Of a DNA stretch of 64,000 bases, positions 42,198 to 51,164 are shown piece after piece. The stretch's first letter is position 1. Each line of letters begins with the position of its first letter. A model generated the notes under the pieces. That model saw only the letters and a program-made list of their open reading frames with translations. It was not told the DNA's origin and did not search any database. Both the position numbers and the translations under genes were made by a program. Origin of the DNA: Crystallibacter sulfonylureivorans_A (GTDB taxonomy: Bacteria; Actinomycetota; Actinomycetes; Actinomycetales; Micrococcaceae); contig NZ_JBLKRT010000007.1 of assembly GCF_047607445.1 (NCBI RefSeq), positions 60,666 to 124,665 of the forward strand, written 5' to 3'.

Positions 42198-43151
42198 CTA
42201 CAGCAGTTCTTTGGTGCCGAAGCGGCGGACGTAGATGAAGACCAGGGCCAGGATCGCCAGCATCAGCACGAAGGACAGCGCCGACGCCCCTGGATAGTCG
42301 ACCACCCGGAAGAATCTGGAGTCCACAACCTGCCCGATCATGGTGGTGTCCCGGTTGTTGCCCAGCAGCGAGGAGTTGATGTAGTCGCCGGCAGCGGGAA
42401 TGAATGTCAGCAGCGTCCCGGCGATCACGCCCGGCATCGACAGCGGCAACGTTACCGTTCGGAACGTGGTGAAGCCGCTGGCGTACAAGTCGTTTCCGGC
42501 CTCGATCAGGCGGAGGTCCAGCCGCTCCAGGTTCGCGTAAATGGGCAAGGCCATGAACGGCAGGAAGTTGTAGGTCAGGCCGCAGACCACGGCAAATGCG
42601 GTGGCCGTGAGCCGCCCGTCGTCGGGCAGCAAAGCGAGGGCGCGGAGCACGGAAACCACCGGGCCCTCGTCGGCCAGGATCTGCTTCCACGCCTGCGTGC
42701 GCAGGATGAAGCTGGTGAAGAACGGGGCGATGATCAGCACCAGCAGGATGCCGCGCAGCAGGGCATGGTTGCGCAGCCTGACCGCAATCAGGTAGGCCAT
42801 CGGATAGCCGATCGCCAGCGCCGCCACCGTAGCGATCAGGGCGAAAGCGAAGGACCGTAACAGTTCCGGCCAGTAGCTGCCCAGCATCCGGACATAGTTG
42901 TTGAACTCCAGCGCCGGCACAAACTGGCCGATGTCGGCTCCCGGCGGCTTCGTATAGAGCGACGTCGCGAGCAACGAGAACACTGGCAGCACAAAGAACA
43001 GCAACAGGAAGACAAAGCCCGGCAGGATCAGCCAGTAACCCATCCGGCCCCGCCGGCGGTCCTCCTTGAGTTCGCCGCTGCCGGGCTCGCCGTTGCCGCG
43101 CCGTTTATCCGGTGCCGGCGTTTCGTCCGCCGTCGTGGTCTGGGTGCTCAT
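42198..43151 (-). CDS. potB: Polyamine-type ABC transporter permease, PotB-like
   Basis: 317 residues with a ~35-residue charged N terminus and six helices. EAA loop LIEAGNDLYASGFTTFRTVTLPLSMPG; the SFILRTQAWKQIL segment is typical of PotB. ATG 43151 shares a base with the TGA of potA (TGATG); GTG 43154 is one codon earlier. Confidence 0.88.
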   Translation of the reverse strand: MSTQTTTADETPAPDKRRGNGEPGSGELKEDRRRGRMGYWLILPGFVFLLLFFVLPVFSLLATSLYTKPPGADIGQFVPALEFNNYVRMLGSYWPELLRSFAFALIATVAALAIGYPMAYLIAVRLRNHALLRGILLVLIIAPFFTSFILRTQAWKQILADEGPVVSVLRALALLPDDGRLTATAFAVVCGLTYNFLPFMALPIYANLERLDLRLIEAGNDLYASGFTTFRTVTLPLSMPGVIAGTLLTFIPAAGDYINSSLLGNNRDTTMIGQVVDSRFFRVVDYPGASALSFVLMLAILALVFIYVRRFGTKELL

Positions 43152-44314
43152 CACTCGTCAGCCTCGGGCGCCCCGTACTGTGCGTCCTCGGCGCCGTCCA
43201 GGCCGAACGCGTGCTCGGTGTCCCAACTGAGCACCACGCCGTCGCCAGGCTGGGCCAACTGCTGGCCGTGGTTCTGGCTGAAGACTCCCACGGTCCCGAT
43301 CCCTGGTACCTCCACCAGGTAATCGGTGCTGACCCCGGTGAATGAGGTGTCCAGCACCGTGCCATGCAGCACGTTGGCCGCGTCCGCGGGCGCGTCCTGC
43401 GGCCACATCATCCTCAGCTTTTCGGGCCGGATGCCGATCAGGGTCTTGCCGTGGTGCACGGTGGCGCGCTCCTTGAGCACCGCCAGCCGGTTCCCGTTGG
43501 CATTGACCACGACGGCGTCGCCGCGGTCCTCCACAATCTCACCGGCGACCAGGTTGGACTTGCCCAGGAAGTTCGCCACGAAGACGGTGCGCGGCAGTTC
43601 GTACAGTTCGCGCGGCGCCCCCATCTGCTCCACCTTGCCGGCATTCATGACGGCTACGGTGTCCGCCATGGTCATGGCTTCCTCCTGGTCGTGCGTGACG
43701 TGCACAAAGGTCAGGCCGACTTCGGTTTGGATCTTCTTCAGTTCCACCTGCATTTGCCGGCGCAGCTTCATGTCCAGGGCACCCAGCGGCTCATCCAACA
43801 ACAGCACCGCCGGATGGTTGACGATGGCGCGCGCCAAGGCGACCCGCTGTTGCTGTCCGCCGGAGAGCTGGGCCGGCCGGCGTGCGGCCAGGTGCGACAA
43901 CTCGACCAACTCCAGCGCCGCCTCGGCTTGTGCCCGGGCATCGCGGACTTTGCGCCGCCGGAGCCCGAAGGAGACGTTGTCCAACACACTCATGTGCGGG
44001 AACAGCGCGTAGTTCTGGAAGACCGTGTTGACTGGCCGCTGGTGGGCGCCGGATCGGCTGATGTCCTTGCCGCCAATGCTGATGGTCCCGGAGGTGGGCT
44101 GTTCCAGGCCTGCCACCATGCGAAGGGTGGTGGTCTTGCCGCAACCGGAGGGCCCCAACAGGGCGAAAAACTCCCCTGCCGGGATGGTCAGGTCGAGCTC
44201 CTCCACCGCGACGAACTCGCCGAACCGCTTGGTGATGGACGTTAACACCAGGTCCGCTCCGCTTTCGTCGCCGACGGCACCGGCTTTTTCTGTCTGCAGT
44301 GGTGCCTGAGTCAT
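43151..44314 (-). CDS. potA: Polyamine-type ABC transporter ATPase, PotA-like
   Basis: 387 residues. Walker A GPSGCGKTT, signature LSGGQQQRVALARAI, Walker B VLLLDEPLGALDMKLR, His switch FVHVTHDQEEAM, then a TOBE regulatory domain (IGIRPEKLRM). It powers uptake through PotB/PotC. Its start overlaps the stop of potD and its stop overlaps potB, so the operon is fully coupled. Confidence 0.9.
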   Translation of the reverse strand: MTQAPLQTEKAGAVGDESGADLVLTSITKRFGEFVAVEELDLTIPAGEFFALLGPSGCGKTTTLRMVAGLEQPTSGTISIGGKDISRSGAHQRPVNTVFQNYALFPHMSVLDNVSFGLRRRKVRDARAQAEAALELVELSHLAARRPAQLSGGQQQRVALARAIVNHPAVLLLDEPLGALDMKLRRQMQVELKKIQTEVGLTFVHVTHDQEEAMTMADTVAVMNAGKVEQMGAPRELYELPRTVFVANFLGKSNLVAGEIVEDRGDAVVVNANGNRLAVLKERATVHHGKTLIGIRPEKLRMMWPQDAPADAANVLHGTVLDTSFTGVSTDYLVEVPGIGTVGVFSQNHGQQLAQPGDGVVLSWDTEHAFGLDGAEDAQYGAPEADE

Positions 44315-45537
44315 CAGTTGCCGATCGCCTGCTGGAAGCGGTTGCTGAAGTCGGTTTCCTCATCGGCTTCCAGGCTGCGGAACACGCTGACCTTGGAGAG
44401 GTCTTCCTCGGTCGGGAAGATCAGCGGATTGTCCACCAGCTCCGGATCGATCTTCTCCATGGCTTCCTTGGCGCCCTCCACCGGGCAGATGAAGTTGACG
44501 TAGGCGGCGGCGGTCGCTGCGTTCACCGGGTCGTAGTAGTAGTTCATCAGCGCTTCCGCATTCTTCTTATGCGGCGATCCGATCGGCACCATGAGGTTGT
44601 CCGACCACAGGGTTCCGCCGGCTTCCGGAATGGCGAATTGCCACTTGTCGCCTTCCTCGAAGTTCAACTGGGTGATGTCGCCGGACCAGCAGATCACCGC
44701 TAGCGCGTCACCGGAAATCAGGTCCTCCTTGTAGGAGTTGCCCTTAACCTGCCGGATTTGGCCGCTGGAAATCTGCTTCTGCAGCACCTCCAGCGCGGCG
44801 TCGTATTCGTTCGCGCCCCAGTTGCCCGAGATGTCCACTCCGTTCTCCATCATCAGCAGGCCCATGGTGTCGCGCATTTCGTCCAGTACTTCCACGCGTC
44901 CCTTGAGCTCCGGTTTCCACAAGTCGCTCACGGTCTTCAGTCCGCCCGGGACGGCTTCTTTGTTCCAGGCGATACCTGCGTAGCCGGACTGCCAGGTCAG
45001 CGAATTCTTCCGGCCGGGGTCAAAGTCAACGTTCTTCAGGGTCTCCAGCAAGTTGGCCGAATTCGGGATGTTGGCGTGGTCCAGTTCCTGCGTGTAGCCC
45101 AGCCGGATCAGGCGCGCAGCCATCCAGTCGGTCAGCGTGATGATGTCCTGGCCAATGTCCTGGCCGGCGGCGAGCTGGCCCTGGATCTTGCCGAAATAGG
45201 TGTCGTTGCCGTCAATGTCCTCGGAGTAATTGGCCTGGATGCCGCTCTGCTTAATGAACGCCTCGAGTGACGGGTACGTCTGGGTGGAGTCGTCGTAGTC
45301 CAGATACAGCGTCCAGTTGGCCCAGTTGACTTCCTTTTCCTGGTCGGACAAGTCCGCCGCTGGCGACAATCCGCCCGAGGCGCTGGTATTCGACGAGCTG
45401 CCGGTGCCGCCGGTGCCGCAGGCGGCGAGCAGCCCGGCCAGCGTGAGTCCTCCGGCGCCCATCAGTACGTTGCGGCGGGACATCTGCGCAGAAATCAGGC
45501 CGCGCAGGCGTGGGTCTTCAGGTAGTCGTTTCGGCAT
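44314..45537 (-). CDS. potD: Polyamine-type ABC transporter substrate-binding lipoprotein, PotD-like
   Basis: 407 residues. The N terminus has a twin-arginine motif SRRNVLM (Arg21-Arg22), a hydrophobic stretch and lipobox LAAC (Cys40), so it is a Tat-exported lipoprotein. The body follows PotD/PotF: VNWANWTLYLDYD, DGNDTYFGKIQGQLAAGQDIGQDIITLTDWM, GVDISGNW, WSGDITQLN and NYYYDPVNAATAAAYVNFICPVEGAKEAM. The aromatic and acidic residues fit a diamine or polyamine ligand. GGGGAG is six bases before ATG 45537. Confidence 0.9.
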   Translation of the reverse strand: MPKRLPEDPRLRGLISAQMSRRNVLMGAGGLTLAGLLAACGTGGTGSSSNTSASGGLSPAADLSDQEKEVNWANWTLYLDYDDSTQTYPSLEAFIKQSGIQANYSEDIDGNDTYFGKIQGQLAAGQDIGQDIITLTDWMAARLIRLGYTQELDHANIPNSANLLETLKNVDFDPGRKNSLTWQSGYAGIAWNKEAVPGGLKTVSDLWKPELKGRVEVLDEMRDTMGLLMMENGVDISGNWGANEYDAALEVLQKQISSGQIRQVKGNSYKEDLISGDALAVICWSGDITQLNFEEGDKWQFAIPEAGGTLWSDNLMVPIGSPHKKNAEALMNYYYDPVNAATAAAYVNFICPVEGAKEAMEKIDPELVDNPLIFPTEEDLSKVSVFRSLEADEETDFSNRFQQAIGN

Positions 45538-45911
45538 CTGATGCTCCCCAGTCGTCGGAGTGGACCTCACTTGGTGGGTTGATACTCCCAGACACCGGAG
45601 GGGCCCGACAATAGTTTCAGTTGTAAATTTTCGGTTACACGACGGATTCCGAAGCGGGGCCTGCCTTCCGGTTTGCGATTGCCCTGCCGTGCGGTGCACC
45701 CGCGAAGTATGCGCCGCCGGACCGGACCTCCCGCAGCACGAAAGGCTTGTGACCCGCTTCACAACAGATAGTAACCGCAAGAAGTTCGTATTTCGATAGC
45801 TACCGCTGCATATTTTTTCGAATCCACTACTTGCGCAAGCCGCAGACAACGGATTCAATAGCAAGCAGTCCCGCCGATGGCGGAGATCCGTTTCACAGGA
45901 GGTGGATACGC
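45538..45911. other. Divergent control region between potD and the Lrp-type gene
   Basis: 374 bp without a gene and AT-richer than the rest of the window. It contains AATTTTCGG and TATTTTTTCG tracts, candidate -10 elements on both strands, and the palindrome CTTGCGCAAG at 45830-45839. It is the natural place for Lrp-type control of both polyamine units. Confidence 0.6.
45830..45839. promoter_or_regulatory. Palindrome CTTGCGCAAG, candidate Lrp/AsnC operator
   Basis: A perfect 10-bp dyad, 15-20 bases downstream of the TATTTT tract and ~70 bases before the regulator's start. It is assigned only by position. Confidence 0.35.
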
Positions 45912-46403
45912 TTGACCTTGCTTCCCAGTGCCGGGCACGGCCACAACGGCAACTCCCACGCTGCGGTGGACGAGGTCTCCAAAGCCATCATCGAGCAATT
46001 GCAGGAAGACGGCCGGCGCTCCTACGCCGCAATCGGAAAAGCCATTGGCCTCTCCGAAGCGGCGGTACGGCAACGCGTGCAGAAGTTGACCGACGCCGGC
46101 ATCGTGCAGATCGTAGCGGTCACCAACCCGTTGCAGTTGGGCTTTGCCCGGCAGGCCATGCTGGGCATCAAGACCGCTGCCGACCTGCTGGAGGTGTCGG
46201 ACAAGATCGCCGCCCTGGACCAGGTGGATTACTGCCTGGTCACCGCCGGATCATTCGACATTCTGGCCGAAGTTATTTGCGAAAACGACCAGGATTTGCT
46301 GCGGCTGGTCAACCAGATCCGCGGCATTCCGGGCGTCCTGAGCACTGAAACATTCATGTACCTCTCGCTGCGCAAGCAGGAATACAACTGGGGAACCCGA
46401 TGA
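45912..46403 (+). CDS. Lrp/AsnC-family transcriptional regulator
   Basis: 163 residues from TTG 45912, placed by AGGAGG nine bases upstream. The N-terminal helix-turn-helix is VSKAIIEQLQEDGRRSYAAIGKAIGLSEAAVRQRVQKLTDAGIV; the C-terminal RAM domain follows (DKIAALDQVDYCLVTAGSFDILAEVICEN), which senses small amines or amino acids. Its stop overlaps the ATG of the aminotransferase gene (ATGA), so it is almost certainly a local regulator of polyamine use. Confidence 0.92.
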   Translation: MTLLPSAGHGHNGNSHAAVDEVSKAIIEQLQEDGRRSYAAIGKAIGLSEAAVRQRVQKLTDAGIVQIVAVTNPLQLGFARQAMLGIKTAADLLEVSDKIAALDQVDYCLVTAGSFDILAEVICENDQDLLRLVNQIRGIPGVLSTETFMYLSLRKQEYNWGTR

Positions 46404-47866
46404 CACAGACATCAGCATCGCCAAGCACCAGGCTTCCGGGCCAAGGAACACCGGCCGGGACCACCACCGACGCACCGATCCGCCGGACGTACACCACGCC
46501 GATGGGAACGGACCGCCAGCAGGCTGCCCGCGACCATCTGTGGATGCACATGGCACGCCATGCACCGCTGGCCGCCGGAGGCAACGTTCCGGTGATCACC
46601 CGCGGCGAGGGCCACCTCATCTACGACGACCAGGGCCGCGAGTACATTGACGGCCTCGCCGGGCTCTTCGTGGTGCAGGTGGGCCACGGCCGCGAAGAAC
46701 TCGCGCAGGCCGCCGCCCGGCAGGCCAAGGAACTGGCCTTCATGCCGCTGTGGTCGTATGCGCACCCGGCCGCCATTGAACTGGCCGAGCGCCTTGCCCA
46801 CCATGCCCCGGGCGACCTGAACCGGGTCTTCTTCACCACCGGCGGCGGCGAAGCCGTGGAGACGGCGTGGAAGCTGGCCAAGCAGTACTTCAAGCTGCAG
46901 GGCAAACCCAACAAGACCAAGGTGATCTCGCGCTCGGTCGCCTATCACGGCACTCCGCAGGGCGCGCTCTCCATCACCGGCATCCCGGATATGAAGGCGC
47001 CCTTCGAACCGCTGGTCCCGGGTGCTTTCCGCGTTCCCAACACCAATCAGTACCGCGCGCCTGTGGGCCTGGAAGACCCGAAGGCGTTCGGCCGCTGGGC
47101 TGCGGACCGGATCGGCGAGGCCATCGAGTTCGAGGGTCCGGACACTGTCGCCGCGGTGTTCCTGGAACCGGTGCAGAACTCCGGCGGCTGCTTCCCGCCG
47201 CCGCCCGGGTACTTCGAGCGGGTACGCGAAATCTGCGATGAGTACGACGTCCTGCTGGTGTCCGACGAGGTCATCTGCGCCTTCGGCCGGATCGGTTCCA
47301 TGTTCGCATCCACCGATTTCGACTACGTGCCGGACATGATTACCTGCGCCAAGGGGATGACCAGCGGTTACTCACCGATCGGTGCCATGATCGCCTCGGA
47401 CCGGCTGTTCGAGCCGTTCAAACACGGCGACACCACCTTCTACCACGGCTACACCTTCGGCGGGCATCCGGTCTCCGCCGCCGTCGCGATGGCCAACCTG
47501 GACATCTTCGAACGCGAGGGCCTCAACGACCACGTCAAGGAAAACGCCCCCGCTTTCCGGAAGACCCTGGAAAAGCTGCTGGACCTGCCGATCGTCGGGG
47601 ATGTCCGGGGCGAGGGCTACTTCTACGGAATCGAACTGGTCAAGGACAAGACCACCAAGGAGACGTTCAACGACGAAGAGTCAGAGCACCTGCTGCGCGG
47701 CTACCTGTCCAACGCACTCTTCGACGCCGGCCTGTACTGCCGCGCCGACGACCGCGGCGACCCCGTGGTCCAGCTGGCGCCGCCGCTGACCGTGGGCCAG
47801 CGCGAGTTCGACCAGATGGAACAGATCCTGCGCTCTGTGCTGGTGGAGGGCATGAACCACCTCTGA
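46400..47866 (+). CDS. Class III omega-aminotransferase (putrescine/beta-alanine:pyruvate type)
   Basis: 488 residues. PLP lysine in ITCAKGMTSGYSPIGAM near residue 317; cofactor aspartate in VLLVSDEVICAFGRIG; GGGEAVETAWKLAKQY and YHGYTFGGHP are typical of putrescine-pyruvate and related omega-aminotransferases (SpuC-like). It would convert putrescine or an omega-amino acid to the aldehyde, with pyruvate or 2-oxoglutarate as acceptor. Overlap with the Lrp gene and the opposed potDABC operon support polyamine catabolism. The substrate is inferred. Confidence 0.85.
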   Translation: MTQTSASPSTRLPGQGTPAGTTTDAPIRRTYTTPMGTDRQQAARDHLWMHMARHAPLAAGGNVPVITRGEGHLIYDDQGREYIDGLAGLFVVQVGHGREELAQAAARQAKELAFMPLWSYAHPAAIELAERLAHHAPGDLNRVFFTTGGGEAVETAWKLAKQYFKLQGKPNKTKVISRSVAYHGTPQGALSITGIPDMKAPFEPLVPGAFRVPNTNQYRAPVGLEDPKAFGRWAADRIGEAIEFEGPDTVAAVFLEPVQNSGGCFPPPPGYFERVREICDEYDVLLVSDEVICAFGRIGSMFASTDFDYVPDMITCAKGMTSGYSPIGAMIASDRLFEPFKHGDTTFYHGYTFGGHPVSAAVAMANLDIFEREGLNDHVKENAPAFRKTLEKLLDLPIVGDVRGEGYFYGIELVKDKTTKETFNDEESEHLLRGYLSNALFDAGLYCRADDRGDPVVQLAPPLTVGQREFDQMEQILRSVLVEGMNHL

Positions 47867-47891
47867 CAGCACTCCCCTGACCCCAAGGGAG

Positions 47892-48022
47892 GGATCTCCA
47901 CGCGGCCGGATCTCCACGCGGCTGGATCTCCACGCGGCCGCGAGCGGCCTTGGTCGATCACCGGACCTTGGTCGTGCGAGCGGCCTTGGTCGATCACCGG
48001 GCCGTGGTCGAGCACCGGGACC
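47892..48022. repeat. Compound tandem repeat after the aminotransferase gene
   Basis: Three copies of the 16-mer GGATCTCCACGCGGC[C/T] at 47892-47939 are followed directly by about four degenerate 18-mers of the type CTTGGTCGATCACCGG (47948-48022); two adjacent 36-bp blocks, 47940-47975 and 47976-48011, match closely. The inverted heptamers CCCAAGG (47882-47888) and CCTTGGG (48021-48027) flank the array. Confidence 0.85.
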
Positions 48023-48077
48023 TTGGGATGAGATGGCGGCGGGTGGCAGGCTCATAGCCAGCCACCCGCCGTCGTTG

Positions 48078-48626
48078 TCAGCCTTCGCCGCGGACCTGCC
48101 GCAGCCAGACGCGCCGCGCATCCAGGTACGGTTCGATGTTGTCTACACTCCGCAATTGCACCCGGTCGGGATCAAGTCCGGCGGCTTCGATCATGATGCC
48201 GTAGCCGTCGCGCTCGGCTCCGGCCCACCATTTTGGGCCTTCCTGCCAGAGGGCAAACTCCACCTCGTGACCGTCGACGGCGATGCCCACCATCCGCGGT
48301 TCCTGCAGCTCCAGCTCGTTGAGTTTCTGCCGGAAGGAGTCCTTGTCCGGTGGCATCGGACCCGCCCCCAGCCGCATCGTTCGGATGCTCTGGTTCACCC
48401 CATGCACCGTGGTCAGCACCTGGGCATGCGGCATGCCCAGACCTGGATCGCCGTGCAGCAGCCCGTGCGGGCCGTTATCTTCAATCCATTCCCCCACCAT
48501 GCCGGGGCCGTCCCAATCGGCGAGCGCGAAGCAGGGTAGCCCGGGGAACGTCTCCCGGATGCGCTGTTCACCTTCCGCCACCATGGCCCAGAAACCGTCC
48601 GGTTCCACCTGTCCGTCTACGTCCAT
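48078..48626 (-). CDS. Hypothetical protein
   Basis: 182 residues, soluble, no signal peptide. It begins with an acidic helix (GFWAMVAEGEQRIRETFPG), has a central DWDGPGMVGEWIEDNGPHGLLHGDPG and several tryptophans late (WQEGPKWWAGAERDGYGIMIEA), suggesting a compact alpha/beta domain. I do not recognise the family. CATACT six bases before ATG 48626 suggests a leaderless mRNA. It precedes no same-strand gene within 2 kb. Confidence 0.72.
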   Translation of the reverse strand: MDVDGQVEPDGFWAMVAEGEQRIRETFPGLPCFALADWDGPGMVGEWIEDNGPHGLLHGDPGLGMPHAQVLTTVHGVNQSIRTMRLGAGPMPPDKDSFRQKLNELELQEPRMVGIAVDGHEVEFALWQEGPKWWAGAERDGYGIMIEAAGLDPDRVQLRSVDNIEPYLDARRVWLRQVRGEG

Positions 48627-48632
48627 GGATTT

Positions 48633-48638
48633 AGTATG
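48633..48638 (-). promoter_or_regulatory. -10 element of the hypothetical gene, leaderless type
   Basis: CATACT on the minus strand, six bases before ATG 48626. Confidence 0.5.
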
Positions 48639-48650
48639 GCAGCGGACGGG

Positions 48651-50027
48651 TCAGCTGCGCCCGGAAACTTTATCGGCCACCCGGGCGATCAGCGAGGTGG
48701 ATTTCAACCGGCCATTCTCGGCGCGGTCGGCCGCGTGGTAGGCGGCGTACATGGCCTGGACGGCGATCCAGCGCAGCGGTTCCACTTCCCAGCGGCGCAC
48801 CTTCCGGTTCACCCACGGCATCCGGGTCAGCTCGCTGCCCGGATCCACGATGAGGTCGCGCAACGTGCGGGCGGCAAGGTTGGTGGCGGCCACGCCGGTG
48901 CCCACATATCCCCCGGCCCAGCCCAGCCCGGTCTGCGGATCCAGGCCCACCGTGGCCTTCCAGTCGCGCGGGACGCCCAACACGCCGGACCAAGCGTGCT
49001 CAAGGCGGGCGCTGCGGGTGGCAGGGAACATCGAATGCAGGATGTCGGCCAACTGCGCCAAGGTTTTCGGCTGCGTGGCGCCGTCGGCATCCAGGCCGGA
49101 GCCGTAACGGTAGGGCACGCCGCGGCCGCCGAGTGCGATCCGCCCGTCGGCCGTGCGCTGCGCGTACATGTAGGCGTGGGCCATGTCGCCCAAGGCCTCG
49201 GCCCCGTCCCAGCCGATCTGCGCCCAGACGTCCTCCGGCAGCGGTTCGGTGACAATCAGCGAGGAGTTCATCGGCAGCCAGTCCCGGTGCGCCGACTTCA
49301 GGCCGGCGGTGAACCCTTCGGTGGCGCGCAGGATGTACCGTGCTTCCACGGTCCCGCGGTCGGTCCGGGCCTGGCCCGGCAGGATCTCGGTGACGGTGGT
49401 CCCTTCGTACAGCCGCACTCCCATCCGCCGGACGGTCTCGGCCAGCCCGCGGACCAGCTTGGCCGGCTGGATCCGCGCGCAGTGCGGCTGGAACAGCGAA
49501 CCCACCGCCCGGTCAATCCGGATGCGCTGGCTGGTCTCCGCCGCATCCAGCAGCCGGGCGCCGGCCTCGGGCCAGACCGACTCCGCCGCGGCCCAGTCCT
49601 GCAGCCGCTGCAGCTGAGCCGGGTTCCGGGCCACAATCAGTTCGCCGCCCTTGGCAATGTCTGCGTCGATGCCCTCGGTGGCGGCCACCCGGATGACCTC
49701 ATCCACGGTCTGGTTCAGCAGCGTTTGGAACCGGCCGGTCAGCTCGCGGCCGTGGCTGGCCGCATAGTCCCCGCGCCCGCCGGTCATGCTGTTGGTCAGC
49801 CAGCCGCCGTTGCGCCCGGACGCGCCGAAACCGGCGAAGCGGCTCTCCAGCACCACCACGTCAAGATCCGGCCGCGCCTGTTTCAGGTAGTAAGCCGTCC
49901 ACAATCCGGTGTAGCCCGCGCCGACCACGGCGACGTCCGCCGTCGTGCTCTCCGTCAGTGCCGGGCCGGGCTGGGGCAGCCCTCCGTCGGCATACCAAAA
50001 AGACACTTCGCCGTTGACGATCGCCAC
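48651..50027 (-). CDS. FAD-dependent oxidoreductase of the DAO family (PuuB-like)
   Basis: 458 residues. The Rossmann dinucleotide motif VAVVGAGYTGLWTAYYL near residue 30 is followed by VVVLES and FGASGRNGGW, the arrangement seen in gamma-glutamylputrescine oxidase PuuB and similar amine oxidases. The C terminus has the second FAD contact GYVGTGVAATNLAARTL. It lies in the polyamine region, which supports oxidation of an amine or its glutamyl conjugate, but no gamma-glutamylputrescine synthetase is in the window. AAGGAG is five bases before GTG 50027. Confidence 0.83.
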   Translation of the reverse strand: MAIVNGEVSFWYADGGLPQPGPALTESTTADVAVVGAGYTGLWTAYYLKQARPDLDVVVLESRFAGFGASGRNGGWLTNSMTGGRGDYAASHGRELTGRFQTLLNQTVDEVIRVAATEGIDADIAKGGELIVARNPAQLQRLQDWAAAESVWPEAGARLLDAAETSQRIRIDRAVGSLFQPHCARIQPAKLVRGLAETVRRMGVRLYEGTTVTEILPGQARTDRGTVEARYILRATEGFTAGLKSAHRDWLPMNSSLIVTEPLPEDVWAQIGWDGAEALGDMAHAYMYAQRTADGRIALGGRGVPYRYGSGLDADGATQPKTLAQLADILHSMFPATRSARLEHAWSGVLGVPRDWKATVGLDPQTGLGWAGGYVGTGVAATNLAARTLRDLIVDPGSELTRMPWVNRKVRRWEVEPLRWIAVQAMYAAYHAADRAENGRLKSTSLIARVADKVSGRS

Positions 50028-50088
50028 ACCAACTCCTTGTCCCGGCCACCGGATCAGCGGCCCGCTACGGACAGGCTAATGGCAACGG

Positions 50089-51138
50089 CTACAGTTCTGC
50101 TTTACCGGCCCGCCAGTACCCCATGAACGCCACCTGCTTGCGGTCCACGCCCACATCGCGGACCAAGTAGCGCCGCAGCTCACGGATCACCGCCGCCTCA
50201 CCGGCTATCCAGGCGTAGAACGGACGCGTGGACCCCGTGGTGGTCTCCCAGAGGATCGTCCGGTCAACATCCACCTCCTCCGGGTCCTCTCCCGCGACCT
50301 CGGCCAGGCCTGCTCCCGGAACAACGACGGCGGTGCGCACCGCTTCGCTCAGCAGCTCGCCGTGCGGGCGGTCGCCTCGCGCCAGCCAGGCGACCTGGAC
50401 GTCTGCGGCCGACCGGATGTCCTGGAAGTCCGCGGCATCGGGCACTTCCAGCACCGCATTGCCGGTCATGTCCTCCGGGAGGCTTTCCAGGATGGCCGCG
50501 ATGGCCGGCAGGGCGGTTTCGTCGCCGGCCAACAGCACGTGGGACGCCAGTCCGGGACGCCACTCGATGCCGCCGTAAGCTTTCGCCGTGGCGCACTGGG
50601 CCGCCTCGGCGTTCGGGCCGATGATCGTGACCTCGTCGCCCGGGCGGGCCGCCGCGGCCCAGCAGGATGCCGGGCCCCCGTTGCCTGCGGCGTCGAAATG
50701 CAGCACAAAGTCAACGTCCAGTTCGGCCCCGAGGGCGCCTGCCGCGGGTCGGAATTCGCGGACCGTGTAGGTGCGCATGGAGCCGCGTGCGGCCGGGTCC
50801 ATGGCCAGCCACTGCTGATACCAGCCGCCGCCCAGTTCCACCGCGACGTCCGTGCTGGTCCGGCCGTCCGGCACTCCATGGGTCGCGCCCACCCCGCCCG
50901 AGCCTGTCGAGACCCCAAACGCAGGCAACGGGAGCCGTCGCCCATCGGCGTCGAGCGACGGGATCATCACCTTGATGCGCAGGTCCAGCGTGGGCCCGTC
51001 CACGCCGAAGCGGCGCAGCGATTCGCCGGAGAACGTGATGCGCCGGTAGCTTGGCGAGAGCTCCTCCACCCGGCTGACGGCAACGCCGAAGGCCAGCACC
51101 GGCACCACCGCGGACGTTTCAGTTGCTACAGCGGTCAT
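50089..51138 (-). CDS. Siderophore-interacting protein (ferric-siderophore reductase)
   Basis: 349 residues, ViuB/SIP family. The FAD-binding motif R-x-Y-T-x-R is visible as MRTYTVREF near residue 121, followed by the phosphate-binding HFDAAGNGGPASCWAAAARPGDEV. The C-terminal NAD(P)H domain ends FYAWIAGEAAVIRELRRYLVRD. Such proteins reduce Fe(III) on imported siderophores in the cytoplasm. It lies 106 bp behind the siderophore ATPase gene on the same strand, with a long inverted repeat between. Internal inserts (about 20 residues each) make it longer than minimal SIPs. Confidence 0.93.
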   Translation of the reverse strand: MTAVATETSAVVPVLAFGVAVSRVEELSPSYRRITFSGESLRRFGVDGPTLDLRIKVMIPSLDADGRRLPLPAFGVSTGSGGVGATHGVPDGRTSTDVAVELGGGWYQQWLAMDPAARGSMRTYTVREFRPAAGALGAELDVDFVLHFDAAGNGGPASCWAAAARPGDEVTIIGPNAEAAQCATAKAYGGIEWRPGLASHVLLAGDETALPAIAAILESLPEDMTGNAVLEVPDAADFQDIRSAADVQVAWLARGDRPHGELLSEAVRTAVVVPGAGLAEVAGEDPEEVDVDRTILWETTTGSTRPFYAWIAGEAAVIRELRRYLVRDVGVDRKQVAFMGYWRAGKAEL

Positions 51139-51164
51139 TCTGCGGATCCCTTCGTTGCGGATTC

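Noticed and set aside
47892..48022. CRISPR array
   Set aside because: The units are 16-18 bp in direct tandem without unique spacers, and no cas genes are present.
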